DNA of 46,855 nt from Clostridia bacterium (GTDB lineage: Bacteria > Bacillota > Clostridia > TANB77 > CAG-508), in contig JAFTJF010000002.1 of the NCBI GenBank assembly GCA_017456555.1, forward strand, positions 1 to 46,855, read 5' to 3'. Both the position numbers and the translations under genes were made by a program. The notes beneath the pieces were generated by a model. The model was not told where the DNA came from. It saw only the letters and a program-made list of their open reading frames with translations, and made no database searches. Positions 9,251 to 18,174 of this stretch are shown one piece after another (the stretch's first letter is position 1; each line of letters opens with the position of its first letter).

Positions 9251-10214
9251 TGGTTTTTCATATTTAATGGGAGAAGGATTTAGTAATATTTTTAAAAACA
9301 AAAAATCAACAGTTATATCAGTTATGACTATGATTTGTACTATGTTTTTATTTGGATTGTTTTTTGCAATTGGTGTTAATGTTAACTCAATTTTAGAACA
9401 AGTTCAAATGAAGCAAGGTATGCAAGTTTTTATTTGGGATGAAACAACTGAAGAGCAAAAAACAAAACTTGAAAGCGAAATAAAAGCTTTGGATGGAGTT
9501 AATACTGTTGTTTTTAAAAACAAACAAGAAGCTTTAGAAGATATGAAATCTAGATTTAAAGATAATCAAGAATTGATGGCTGGTTATGAAGGCGAAAATA
9601 ATATTTTTCCAGCTTCATTTGTTGTTACATTAACTAATCTAGAAAGAACTGAAGAAATTCAAAAAGAAATTGAAAGAATAGGTGCAAAAATTGCAACTGA
9701 AGGAAGAAGTGAACAAGTGGATTTAGAGGTTGAAGGTTCAACCGTTCATGATTCTATAATAAAAAATATAACAAGCAAAGATAGTACAATAGATACTTTA
9801 ATAACAATTGCAAAAGGTGTTAGAATAACAATTGGTGTTATTTTTGTTGTGTTATTAATTATATCAATAACAATAATTTCAAATACAATAAAACTTACAG
9901 TTCATGCAAGAAGAAAAGAAATTTCAATAATGAAATATGTTGGTGCAACAAATAGCTTTATAAGATGGCCTTTTATTATAGAAGGTATTGTAATTGGAGT
10001 TATTGCTGCAATTATTACATTATTAATTGTTGGATTACTATATGATTTTGTAATACAAAATATTGAAGCATCAAAAGTACTACAAAAGATGAGTATAACT
10101 TTACTAAGCTTTTCTGAAATTGCTAAACCAGTAACAATAGTTTATGCTGTTTTAGGAATTGGAATTGGTATATTAGGAAGTTCTATGTCTATGAAAAAGT
10201 ACTTGGAGGTATAA
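9240..10214 (+). CDS. ftsX: Cell division protein FtsX
   Basis: The 324-residue permease-like membrane partner of FtsE transmits the ATPase signal to extracellular peptidoglycan hydrolases. There is one N-terminal membrane helix (about 20-45), an external loop of about 120 residues with the FtsX ECD, and three C-terminal helices, the standard four-helix plan. The block KLTVHARRKEISIMKYVGATNSFIRWPF is the conserved cytoplasmic FtsX motif. The GTG at 9240 (giving MRYNGFSYLMGEGF) is chosen because AAGGTGG lies about 9 nt upstream and the product then starts like other Firmicute FtsX; an upstream in-frame start at 9216 is possible but unlikely. Confidence 0.95.
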   Translation: MRYNGFSYLMGEGFSNIFKNKKSTVISVMTMICTMFLFGLFFAIGVNVNSILEQVQMKQGMQVFIWDETTEEQKTKLESEIKALDGVNTVVFKNKQEALEDMKSRFKDNQELMAGYEGENNIFPASFVVTLTNLERTEEIQKEIERIGAKIATEGRSEQVDLEVEGSTVHDSIIKNITSKDSTIDTLITIAKGVRITIGVIFVVLLIISITIISNTIKLTVHARRKEISIMKYVGATNSFIRWPFIIEGIVIGVIAAIITLLIVGLLYDFVIQNIEASKVLQKMSITLLSFSEIAKPVTIVYAVLGIGIGILGSSMSMKKYLEV

Positions 10215-10222
10215 TATAAATA

Positions 10223-11635
10223 ATGAAAAAATTTATTAAAATTAATTTAATAATTTTAGTAATATTTTGTATATTATGCAATTTAGGTTTAGAAATATAT
10301 GCTACTACACATGATTTTGAAATAAGTAGTAAAAGTGTTGAGGAAAATGAAGTTGAAGAAAATCAAGTTCCAGAAGAAATTGATGGTGTTGAAAATATTG
10401 ACGAAATATTAGAGCAAGAAGAACAAGAAAGAGAAAAGAATTTAGATGAACTTCAACTTGAGAAAAATAGTCTAGAAAGTGAAATTGAAAATTCTAATAC
10501 ACAAATACAATTTATTGAAAGTGAATTAACAACAACAGTTGCAGAAATTGCCGAAATAAATCAAAAGATTGTGGACAAGCAAATGGAAATTGAAACTTTA
10601 GAAGCTCAAGAAAAAGATTTGCTAGTATATATAGAAGAAGCAGAAAAAGAATTAGAAAAATCAAATGAAAGATATAATAATCAAAAAGATTTATTAGAAA
10701 AAAGACTTGTTGCAATGTATGAAATGGGAGATACTTCTTATTTAGATTTGTTGTTAAATTCTGAAACAATAATGGATTTTTTATCTAATTACTATTTAAT
10801 AGAAGAAATTGCAAAAGCTGATACAGAATTGTTAGAAACTGTGGAAGCCGAAAGGTTGTATAATAAAAAGTTAAAACAAGCATTAGATACAAAAAAATTA
10901 GTTTTAACTGCTTCAAGAGAAACAAGAGAAAAACATGCAATTTCTCTTGAGAATATGGGAAAAATTAAAAATAGCAGATTAAAACAATTATCTCAAGAAG
11001 AATTTGAATTACATCAAACAATAGAAGAATATCAAAAACAAATTGCGGATATAGAAACTGAAATTAGATTACTAGCAATTGCAAACATTGGTGAGGATTA
11101 TGTTGGTGGTTCAATGGCTTGGCCAGTTCCTGGATATACTAGAATTACTTCTAGTTTTGGAATGAGAACTCATCCAATAACTGGTATATATAAACTTCAC
11201 ACAGGAGTTGATATTGGAGCGCCGTTGGGAGCAAGTTTTATTGCTGCAAATGATGGAGTTGTTACATATGCTGGTTGGAACAGAGCATATGGAAATATGG
11301 TTATAATAGATCATGGTGGTGGAATAACAACTTTATATGCACATGGCTCTGAAATATTAGTAAATGTGGGAGATACAGTTTATCAAGGAAATCCAGTTTT
11401 AAAAGTTGGAAGTACAGGATATTCAACTGGACCTCATGCGCATTTTGAAGTCAGAGTAAATGGAGAATATGTTGAACCATTAGATTTTATAACATCATAT
11501 TCTAGTAGTGTAAAAGAAAACAAAACGAAAAATGAAAATACAATAAATGAAAATTCTGTAGACGAAAATGCAGAAGATATAATGATAGAATTAACAAATG
11601 AAACAACAGAAGAACAAACGGTAAATGAAGAATAA
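10223..11635 (+). CDS. PcsB/EnvC-like secreted M23 peptidase (first copy)
   Basis: A 470-residue exported protein, probably the FtsX-controlled murein hydrolase or hydrolase activator. It has an N-terminal hydrophobic signal (about 5-28), an acidic spacer, long Glu/Lys-rich coiled coils (about 65-290) and an M23 (LytM) domain. Metal and catalytic residues are visible: H326 and D330 in HTGVDIGAPLG, and H405 and H407 in GPHAHFEV, so the zinc site looks intact, unlike degenerate EnvC activators. An Asn/Glu-rich tail of about 45 residues follows the domain. The ribosome site GGAGGT lies inside the end of ftsX, showing coupling. The coiled-coil plus LytM plan and the position after ftsX support the role; the cleavage bond is not known. 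Confidence 0.88.
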   Translation: MKKFIKINLIILVIFCILCNLGLEIYATTHDFEISSKSVEENEVEENQVPEEIDGVENIDEILEQEEQEREKNLDELQLEKNSLESEIENSNTQIQFIESELTTTVAEIAEINQKIVDKQMEIETLEAQEKDLLVYIEEAEKELEKSNERYNNQKDLLEKRLVAMYEMGDTSYLDLLLNSETIMDFLSNYYLIEEIAKADTELLETVEAERLYNKKLKQALDTKKLVLTASRETREKHAISLENMGKIKNSRLKQLSQEEFELHQTIEEYQKQIADIETEIRLLAIANIGEDYVGGSMAWPVPGYTRITSSFGMRTHPITGIYKLHTGVDIGAPLGASFIAANDGVVTYAGWNRAYGNMVIIDHGGGITTLYAHGSEILVNVGDTVYQGNPVLKVGSTGYSTGPHAHFEVRVNGEYVEPLDFITSYSSSVKENKTKNENTINENSVDENAEDIMIELTNETTEEQTVNEE

Positions 11636-11652
11636 AATACAAAAAAGGAGAT

Positions 11653-12843
11653 ATGTTATTTTATAACATGAGAAAAAATATGAATATTAAAGATTGTGTA
11701 AGAATAATATGTATTAGTATTTTAACTCTTATAATTTTATTGAGTAGTGTAGGAATTGTTTATGCAACATCAAGTCAAGAATTGAGAAATCAACAAAGTG
11801 ATATTGATGCTAAAATTGAACAAACAAATACTGAAATTGCTGGTGTAAAATCACAAATGACAGCAGCATTAAGCCAAATTAATACATTAAATTCAGAAAT
11901 TTCTGGTTATGAAAATGATATTACAAAGCTTCAAACTCAGCTTGAAGGAGTAAATGCTCAAATAACAGAAAAAGAAACAAATATTGCAGAACAAGAAACA
12001 AAATATGCCGAGCAAAAGAAATTGTTAGAAGAAAGATTAGTTGCTTTATATGAATCAGGAACAACAAGCTATTTGGATATGTTATTAACATCAGAAGATT
12101 TAAGTGATTTTATTTCTAATTATTATTTGATAGAACAAATGGCTGAAGCAGATGAAGCTTTATTAGAAAAAATAGAAAATACTAAAAAACAAATAGAAGC
12201 AGAAAAAGAATATTTAGTATCTGCTAAAACAGAACTTGAAACTACAAAACAAGCAATTGAACAAAAGAAAACAAGTTTGGCAAGTTCTGTAAGTAAGAAA
12301 AAAGCTGTTGTAAGTAATTTAACAGCAGAAGAAGCTGAATTACAAGCACAACTTGAAGAATTTGAAGAAGATAAAAGAAGAATCCAAGCAGAACTTGCTA
12401 AAATCGCTTCTAATTATACTGGAGAAGTTGTAGCACCAAGTGCTGCTGGTTACATATCACCAATTCCAGGAAAGACAAAAAGAAACATAACAACAGGATA
12501 TTATGGTTATAAAGGTCATACAGGAGCTGACTTTGCATGTAGTTCTGGAACAACAATTGTTGCTGTAAAATCAGGAACAGTTGTAACATCTACTGCACTA
12601 AGAAATTCAAGAGGAAATTATAAAAGTTATGGAGAATATGTTGTTATAGATCATCATGATGGAACTATGACATTATATGCTCATATGTTATCTGGTTCTA
12701 GAACAGTATCTCCAGGACAATCAGTTTCACAAGGACAAATGATAGGTCAAGTTGGTTCAACAGGAAATTCTACTGGACCTCACTTACATTTTGAAGTTCG
12801 TATAGGTGGTAATCATGTAAATCCTACACCATACTTACCATAA
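11653..12843 (+). CDS. PcsB/EnvC-like secreted M23 peptidase (second copy)
   Basis: A 396-residue paralogue of the preceding gene with the same plan: signal helix (about 15-38), coiled coil (about 40-255) and C-terminal M23 domain. H289 and D293 (HTGADFACSSG) and H377 and H379 (GPHLHFEV) preserve the zinc site. The two proteins share the block LEERLVALYESGTTSYLDML in near-identical form, with LEKRLVAMYEMGDTSYLDLL in the first copy, so they arose by tandem duplication. This copy lacks the acidic spacer and the Asn-rich tail. The start is uncertain: the ATG at 11653 is only 2 nt after GGAG, and the ATG at 11668 is 17 nt away. Confidence 0.87.
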   Translation: MLFYNMRKNMNIKDCVRIICISILTLIILLSSVGIVYATSSQELRNQQSDIDAKIEQTNTEIAGVKSQMTAALSQINTLNSEISGYENDITKLQTQLEGVNAQITEKETNIAEQETKYAEQKKLLEERLVALYESGTTSYLDMLLTSEDLSDFISNYYLIEQMAEADEALLEKIENTKKQIEAEKEYLVSAKTELETTKQAIEQKKTSLASSVSKKKAVVSNLTAEEAELQAQLEEFEEDKRRIQAELAKIASNYTGEVVAPSAAGYISPIPGKTKRNITTGYYGYKGHTGADFACSSGTTIVAVKSGTVVTSTALRNSRGNYKSYGEYVVIDHHDGTMTLYAHMLSGSRTVSPGQSVSQGQMIGQVGSTGNSTGPHLHFEVRIGGNHVNPTPYLP

Positions 12844-12858
12844 TCGAAAGGAATACAA

Positions 12859-14076
12859 ATGGAAGAAGACAAATTTGAAGAATTTGAAAAAGAGAAAAAG
12901 TCATTAAAAATTAAATATATATTTTTAATTATAATAATTGCTATAATTTCAGCTGTTGCAGCCTCAGAATTTACTTTGTATTATTATACTAAAGATGGTT
13001 TGATAAATAAGGAAGAATTGTCTAGCGATAAAACTAAGAATATTGAAGCAATATCTGAAACTTTAAAAAGTTTTAGAACAGTAATTGATGAATATTATAT
13101 TGGTGAAATAGATGAACAAAAGATGCTTGATGAAACAATTAAAGGATATGTTAACGGTTTAGATGATGAGTATTCTGAATATATGACTGCAGAAGAATGG
13201 CAAGAATTTCAAGCTGATGCTTTAGGTAATTATGTTGGTATTGGAATTTACATGAGTGTGGATAAAAATGGTAATGTTGTTGTTGTATCACCAATAAAAG
13301 ATACACCTGCAGAAAAAGCAGGACTAAAAACGGGTGACATTATTGTATATGTAAATGATGAAAGTATGATTGGAATTGATTCTGAAGTAGTTTCTTCAAA
13401 AATAAAAGGTGAAGAAGGCACAAAAGTAAAAATAACAGTTTTAAGAGGAGAAGAATATATTGATTTTGATATAGAAAGAAAAGCTATAAAAGTATATCAT
13501 GTCGAATCTGAAATGTTAGAAAATAATATTGGATATATTTCTCTTTTAACTTTTGATGAAGGATGTGCAGAAGAATTTAAAAATGCATATTTAGATTTAG
13601 AATCAAAAGGTGCTAAAAAGATAATAATAGATTTAAGAAATAATACAGGTGGACTTGTAAATGAATGTTTAGAAATAGCTGATATGATTCTTCCAAAAGG
13701 AGATATTGAATTAATAACTCTTGATGCTAAAGGAAATAAAGATATTAGTAAATCAAGCAAAGATCCAATTGTTGAAGGAGAAATTGTAGTATTAGTTAAT
13801 GAATATTCTGCAAGTGCTTCTGAAATATTAGTTGCTGCTTTAAAAGAAAATAATAAAGCAGAAGTTGTAGGAAAAACAACTTATGGAAAAGGTGTAATTC
13901 AAAGTGTATTAAGTTTAAATGACGGTAGTGTATTAAAATTAACTGTTAGCGAATATTTTACACCAACAGAACAAAAAATAAATAAAGTTGGAATAACACC
14001 TGACTATGAAGTGGATTTACCAGAAGACTTAAAAGAAGATACTCAATTAAATAAAGCTATTGAGCTATTAAAATAA
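12859..14076 (+). CDS. CtpA-type S41 carboxy-terminal processing protease
   Basis: A 405-residue membrane-anchored serine protease with its active domain outside the cell. It has an N-terminal membrane helix (about 18-40), a PDZ domain (about 115-200, with the GIGIYMS carboxylate-binding loop) and the S41 catalytic core. The Ser-Lys dyad is visible as S319 in SASASEI and K344 in TYGKG, 25 residues apart as in Prc and CtpB. Such proteases trim or degrade wall hydrolases and other exported proteins. Its position last in the ftsEX-M23-M23 cluster suggests it controls one of these hydrolases, which is an inference. It starts 15 nt after the previous stop. The terminator at 14123-14156 ends the unit. 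Confidence 0.93.
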   Translation: MEEDKFEEFEKEKKSLKIKYIFLIIIIAIISAVAASEFTLYYYTKDGLINKEELSSDKTKNIEAISETLKSFRTVIDEYYIGEIDEQKMLDETIKGYVNGLDDEYSEYMTAEEWQEFQADALGNYVGIGIYMSVDKNGNVVVVSPIKDTPAEKAGLKTGDIIVYVNDESMIGIDSEVVSSKIKGEEGTKVKITVLRGEEYIDFDIERKAIKVYHVESEMLENNIGYISLLTFDEGCAEEFKNAYLDLESKGAKKIIIDLRNNTGGLVNECLEIADMILPKGDIELITLDAKGNKDISKSSKDPIVEGEIVVLVNEYSASASEILVAALKENNKAEVVGKTTYGKGVIQSVLSLNDGSVLKLTVSEYFTPTEQKINKVGITPDYEVDLPEDLKEDTQLNKAIELLK

Positions 14077-14122
14077 TAATTAATATAAAAATAAAAACGA
14101 AAAATAAATATAGGTTAATAAT

Positions 14123-14156
14123 AAAAAGAACTTTAGAATTATCTAAGGTTCTTTTT
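14123..14156 (+). terminator. Rho-independent terminator of the ftsEX cluster
   Basis: AAAAAGAACTTTAGA (14123-14137) pairs with TCTAAGGTTCTTTTT (14142-14156) with one wobble pair, and the stem ends in five T. The stretch 14157-14326 has no gene; it holds the short motif described at 14193-14214. Confidence 0.85.
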
Positions 14157-14192
14157 CTATGTATATACATATATAATAGTTAATGTAAAATT

Positions 14193-14214
14193 GGAAAATT
14201 CGATGATGATTTAT
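14193..14214. repeat. Short dispersed motif GAAAATTCGATGATGATTTATA, copy 1
   Basis: This segment resembles GAAAATTTCGACGACGATT (with TATA following) at 35853-35875. Both copies lie just after a terminator T-run, followed by an AT-rich tract. The role is unknown; two copies cannot establish a repeat family. Confidence 0.3.
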
Positions 14215-14326
14215 AGTATAATTTTGAAATTATAGATATGAATAATACTTAAAATTTTTATATAAAAAATATCTAAAAAATGTTAAATTTATATAAAATT
14301 TGTATTATAAATTTGTTATAAAATTA

Positions 14327-14355
14327 TTGCTAAAAAAATATATAAATGATAGAAT
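14327..14355 (+). promoter_or_regulatory. Possible promoter of the ART-fold gene
   Basis: TTGCTA (14327-14332) and TAGAAT (14350-14355) are 17 bp apart. It is in very AT-rich DNA, so the match is only moderately convincing. It supports the start at 14386 over the in-frame GTG at 14362. Confidence 0.4.
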
Positions 14356-14385
14356 TATACTGTGAAAAAATATGAGGTGGTACAA

Positions 14386-16929
14386 ATGATAGATTTTAAT
14401 ATAACAGATGAAGAATTAAATGCACTAAAAATTTATAAAGAAAAAGATTATGAAGCTATGAATCAGATGCTTGTAAGCAATTCTGAAAACGACATAGCTC
14501 TATTAAGTGCGGAAGTAGAAAATAAAGTAGTTTCTATTATATATAATAGAGAATCTGTTATCGAATATTTAAAAAATATAAAATTAATATATAGATTAAT
14601 TTTAAAATATTACTATAGTAAGAAAAATAAATTAACTAAAAAAATATATAGAGGAACAAATTTATCTGAAATTGAAAGAGTTAAATCTGAGCTTTATATA
14701 GATAGATTTTTAAGTGCCACAGAAAATGAAAACGAAGCTATAAATGTGTATTCTGCAAATTGGAATAGACCAGCTTGTATGAATTTAATTTTAGATGAAA
14801 AAATACCTTATATTTATGTAAAAGATATATTAAAAGATAAAAAATATAAAAATGAAATTATAATAGCTCCATTTACAAAAATAAAATATATAACAGAATT
14901 AGATGAAAAGAAATTAGAAAGAAATTCTAAATTATTAAAAGTATATGATATAGAACTTGAGAAACAAGAATTAGATGAATTAACAGATAGAGAAAGAAAT
15001 GGCTTATATACTTATGTGTTAGAAAATGCATATTCAATAAAAAGAAAATTAGAAGAATGCATAGATTTAGAAAAAGAAAATGTAACTAATTTTGAAAATA
15101 TTCGTAAATTAGAACAATTATTAAGTAAATATGAAGCTGAAATAGAAGAAAAAGAATTATCTCAAAATTATTCAGACACTGATAGAGAAGAAGATTATGA
15201 TGATATTGAGAGAATAACAAGAGAATTAAATGAATTAAAAGATACATCAACTAAACTTTTTGAAATAAGAAAAGAACATATTAATTTTGTAAATATGTGG
15301 AAAAGAAATATTGCTGTATATATGATTGCAGAATGCAGAGAAATCGAAAAAGCTTTTGAAGTTGTATATGCAAACGGTGGTATAGAAGATATTGTTGAAA
15401 ATAAAGTTGAAGAAATAATTGAAGAAGTAAAAACAGAAACAAAAGTTGAAGAAACAAATGATACTGTTAAAGAAGAAACTGGAAAATTTGATACAAAAGA
15501 CTTGAGAAAAGAAATAGAAACTAACAAAGAAGAAAGTAAATTTGAAACTAAAGTTTTAGATAGAGAAGAATTTAATAGAGAGAAAGAATTAACATTAAGA
15601 GAAGAAACAGAAAAAATATTAAAAGAAGTTTCTAAAGGAATATCAAAAGAACAAGCATTTGATTCAAGAAGAACTAAAGTTACACAAGATACAATAGAAA
15701 TAAATACAAATTTAAAATCAGAAGAAAACAAAATTGAAAAAGAAGTAGAAAAAGAAATAACAGAAAAAGCAGAAGAGAAAAACGATACTACAAATTCTTT
15801 AGAAGAAGAGAATAAGGTTTTAAATACAGATAAAGAAAATGAAGCTAAAATAGAAAATGTTGAAAAAGAAGTTGAAGAGTCAAAAGTAGACCCAGAAGAA
15901 ACTAGAATCTTAAAACTAGTTGAAGAAAAGATGGGACTTAAAGAAAAAGAAGATGTTATTGTATCTAATGTAAAAAAAGAATGTGATGAAAATATTGAAT
16001 CGGTTGAAAAATTATTAGGAAATATAAAAACATTAATTACAAAACAACAAAACCATGCAAAAATTGCTGGAAATATTGGCTCAACTTATAGTGCTTTAAA
16101 TAATGCTTTTGAAATGAGAAAAGTTTCAGAAACTTTATTAGATTTAGTTGAAAATATTAAAGAAAAAACAAATGTAATTTCAGAATTAGAAGATGTTGAA
16201 GAAAGAGATACAAAACTTGAAAAAATATCTAAAACTAATTTAGAAATAAGTACTTTAATGAATTATTTAAATAATCCTAAAATTGCAGCAAGAAATAGTA
16301 GAGCAACTCGTTTTGATGAAATGGCAATAATTGAAGAAAATGAATTAAAAAGAGGAATTGCTGAAAAGATAAGAGAAGTTAGAGGAGAAGCCGAACTTAA
16401 AAAATTAAAAGATGATTTTGAAATAATTGAAGATAAAGGAACATTTAGTAGATTTTTAGGAATATTTACTGGACAAAATAAATTAGATGAATTTATGTTA
16501 GAACAAATTGAAGTAAGACAAACAGCTATAAGAAGAACTCTATCAAAGAAATTAAGTTTAGCTTATAACTATAGTATTCATGAATTAATGGCAGAAATCT
16601 CAATGTTTGTTTCTGAGAATGAAGACGATGAACTAGTTGAAGATGATGTTATGGATTTAAAAGCTATGGGAGAAGAATTAAAAAGAAACTTCGTGATTTT
16701 AGAAACTAAGGTTCAAAGCATAGTTTTTGAAAAAGAAGGAAGAAACTTACCATTAGATTCTAGAAGAATGTCAAAAATGGAAATTATAGAAGTAGAAACT
16801 TATAGATTTTTGAAAAAGTATGGATATGATGGTTCTCAAATTGCGAAAGATGAACCAAAATATCAAGATACAATGGCTAGTGAAATTTCTAGAATAGTGG
16901 AATATATCAATAGTGCTGGTGTTCTTTAA
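14386..16929 (+). CDS. Large protein with an ADP-ribosyltransferase-fold N-terminus and long charged coiled coil
   Basis: 847 residues, no signal or membrane segment, so cytoplasmic. Residues about 60-175 follow the order of R-S-E ADP-ribosyltransferases (PF03496 type): YRGTN with R89, FLSAT with S110 in place of the STS motif, a strand block NLILDEKIPYIYV, and NEIIIAPFTKIKYI with E157 as the expected catalytic glutamate. The residue two before it is K155 rather than the Glu or Gln of arginine-specific enzymes, so activity is uncertain. Residues about 185-320 are helical, about 325-520 are very Glu/Lys-rich and probably disordered or coiled, and 540-847 is helical with no family recognised. 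ATG 14386 has GAGGTGG 5 nt upstream; the GTG at 14362 lies too close to the promoter. No antitoxin-like gene or ADP-ribosylglycohydrolase is adjacent. Confidence 0.6.
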   Translation: MIDFNITDEELNALKIYKEKDYEAMNQMLVSNSENDIALLSAEVENKVVSIIYNRESVIEYLKNIKLIYRLILKYYYSKKNKLTKKIYRGTNLSEIERVKSELYIDRFLSATENENEAINVYSANWNRPACMNLILDEKIPYIYVKDILKDKKYKNEIIIAPFTKIKYITELDEKKLERNSKLLKVYDIELEKQELDELTDRERNGLYTYVLENAYSIKRKLEECIDLEKENVTNFENIRKLEQLLSKYEAEIEEKELSQNYSDTDREEDYDDIERITRELNELKDTSTKLFEIRKEHINFVNMWKRNIAVYMIAECREIEKAFEVVYANGGIEDIVENKVEEIIEEVKTETKVEETNDTVKEETGKFDTKDLRKEIETNKEESKFETKVLDREEFNREKELTLREETEKILKEVSKGISKEQAFDSRRTKVTQDTIEINTNLKSEENKIEKEVEKEITEKAEEKNDTTNSLEEENKVLNTDKENEAKIENVEKEVEESKVDPEETRILKLVEEKMGLKEKEDVIVSNVKKECDENIESVEKLLGNIKTLITKQQNHAKIAGNIGSTYSALNNAFEMRKVSETLLDLVENIKEKTNVISELEDVEERDTKLEKISKTNLEISTLMNYLNNPKIAARNSRATRFDEMAIIEENELKRGIAEKIREVRGEAELKKLKDDFEIIEDKGTFSRFLGIFTGQNKLDEFMLEQIEVRQTAIRRTLSKKLSLAYNYSIHELMAEISMFVSENEDDELVEDDVMDLKAMGEELKRNFVILETKVQSIVFEKEGRNLPLDSRRMSKMEIIEVETYRFLKKYGYDGSQIAKDEPKYQDTMASEISRIVEYINSAGVL

Positions 16930-16940
16930 TTACAATTAAT

Positions 16941-16967
16941 GCAAAGACTAATATTTTTAGTCTTTGC
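16941..16967 (+). terminator. Hairpin after the ART-fold gene (terminator-like without T-run)
   Basis: GCAAAGACTAA (16941-16951) and TTAGTCTTTGC (16957-16967) form a perfect 11-bp stem with a 5-nt loop. Only TATTAAATAAATTTT follows, so it may be a leaky terminator or a processing signal that lets transcription reach the next gene 46 nt later. Confidence 0.5.
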
Positions 16968-17013
16968 TATTAAATAAATTTTACTAATTCTAAAGATATA
17001 AAAGGAGATACTT

Positions 17014-18063
17014 ATGGAAGAACTTAATAAAAAAGATATCGAAGAAAAAGAAAAAGTAAGTGAAAATGTAGTTACAGAAAAAAATGAAGACTCATCAGAT
17101 ACATTAAAAGTGAAGATAGGAACAGTTGGTAATTTTGTATTGGCGGCGTTTATCATTTTAATTATTGGAACAGGTGGTTTAACATATTATTTAATACATT
17201 CTGCTAAAGATGATTATGATAAACAATATAATGAAATTGTTTCTAATTTAACAAATGAGGAAAATATTGTTGAAGTTGAAGAAGAACAAGAAAAAGGTAC
17301 AGTAGCTAATATAATAGACTCAGCAATATCAGAGGCTGCTTCTTCATCAAATCCAACAACTACTACAGATGAGAATACAAAGAAACTTATGAATGAATCT
17401 TTAGTTGTTTTGTATAATGGACTAATCTTAGATACAACAAAAATGGATGAAGTTGCTCTTCAATATATAGATAGTAAAAATGAAGAAAGCGACAAATACA
17501 TAATTACATATTATAGTTATGAAAATTATAGTTTTAAAGAATCTAAATTAGGAATATTCTCAAGCCAATTATATGATGGCTTAGTAAAAATAGATAGTGT
17601 TGGAAAAGTTGCAATATCTGAAGATTATGATGCAATACCAAGAGATGTTAAAGTTGTAAATACAGTTCCAACAATCGTATCTGATAATAATCCAAAACTT
17701 GTTGATTATGATTCTATAAAAACTTTAATTGTTGATTTAGATGGAAATGGTGCTGATGAATATATTTTAATATTAGCAAATAAATCAATAGGATTTTCTA
17801 AGATTACTTTAATAGATAGCAAAGGTTCAAAAGTTGCTGATTTGGCTTCAATTGAAAAAAGCAAATGGAAAAAAGATACAGGAGCTGAATATTATTTAAG
17901 TATTAATAATGTAGAAGTTATTGATGTTGACAATGATGGAATAATGGAAATTGTAGTTGAGATACCACATGCAACAGGTGATCCAACTGTAAGTTTATTA
18001 AAATATAGTAATGGAGTTTTATCTGGTAAAACTGGAATTGAATGTTCATTATTATCAGAATAA
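17014..18063 (+). CDS. Single-pass membrane protein with calcium-loop-like DxDxNG repeats
   Basis: 349 residues, function not recognised. A charged cytoplasmic N-terminus (1-36) precedes one membrane helix (about 42-64); the rest is outside. A Ser/Thr-rich linker sits at about 108-125. The C-terminal domain contains DLDGNGADEYILI (about 243-255) and DVDNDGIMEIVVE (about 308-320), which look like the D-x-D-x-[DN]-G loops of FG-GAP/VCBS-type beta-propeller repeats and may bind calcium. It lies 84 nt after the ART-fold gene on the same strand, with AAAGGAG 7 nt before its ATG. It may belong to the same transcript if the hairpin at 16941 leaks. A solute- or wall-sensing role is only a guess. Confidence 0.75.
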   Translation: MEELNKKDIEEKEKVSENVVTEKNEDSSDTLKVKIGTVGNFVLAAFIILIIGTGGLTYYLIHSAKDDYDKQYNEIVSNLTNEENIVEVEEEQEKGTVANIIDSAISEAASSSNPTTTTDENTKKLMNESLVVLYNGLILDTTKMDEVALQYIDSKNEESDKYIITYYSYENYSFKESKLGIFSSQLYDGLVKIDSVGKVAISEDYDAIPRDVKVVNTVPTIVSDNNPKLVDYDSIKTLIVDLDGNGADEYILILANKSIGFSKITLIDSKGSKVADLASIEKSKWKKDTGAEYYLSINNVEVIDVDNDGIMEIVVEIPHATGDPTVSLLKYSNGVLSGKTGIECSLLSE

Positions 18064-18077
18064 GATATAGGTAATAA

Positions 18078-18107
18078 AGGGGCTAGAAATGGCCCCTGAT
18101 TTTTTTT
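18078..18107 (+). terminator. Rho-independent terminator before the S10 operon
   Basis: AGGGGC (18078-18083) pairs with GCCCCT (18092-18097), loop TAGAAATG, followed by a run of eight T at 18100-18107. Confidence 0.9.
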
Positions 18108-18139
18108 GTAATTTTAATGTAAAAATATTAAAAAAAGTG

Positions 18140-18168
18140 TTGACAATGCTAAGCGTCCGTAGTATAAT
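18140..18168 (+). promoter_or_regulatory. Consensus sigma-A promoter of the S10 ribosomal operon
   Basis: TTGACA (18140-18145) and TATAAT (18163-18168) with 17-bp spacing match the sigma-A consensus exactly. This is the strongest promoter seen in the window and fits a ribosomal protein operon. Confidence 0.95.
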
Positions 18169-18174
18169 TGTTTA

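Noticed and set aside
15195-15731. 178-codon open frame on the reverse strand inside the ART-fold gene
   Set aside because: It mirrors the Glu/Lys-rich coding strand as Ser/Phe-rich sequence, lacks a ribosome site and promoter, and is a shadow.
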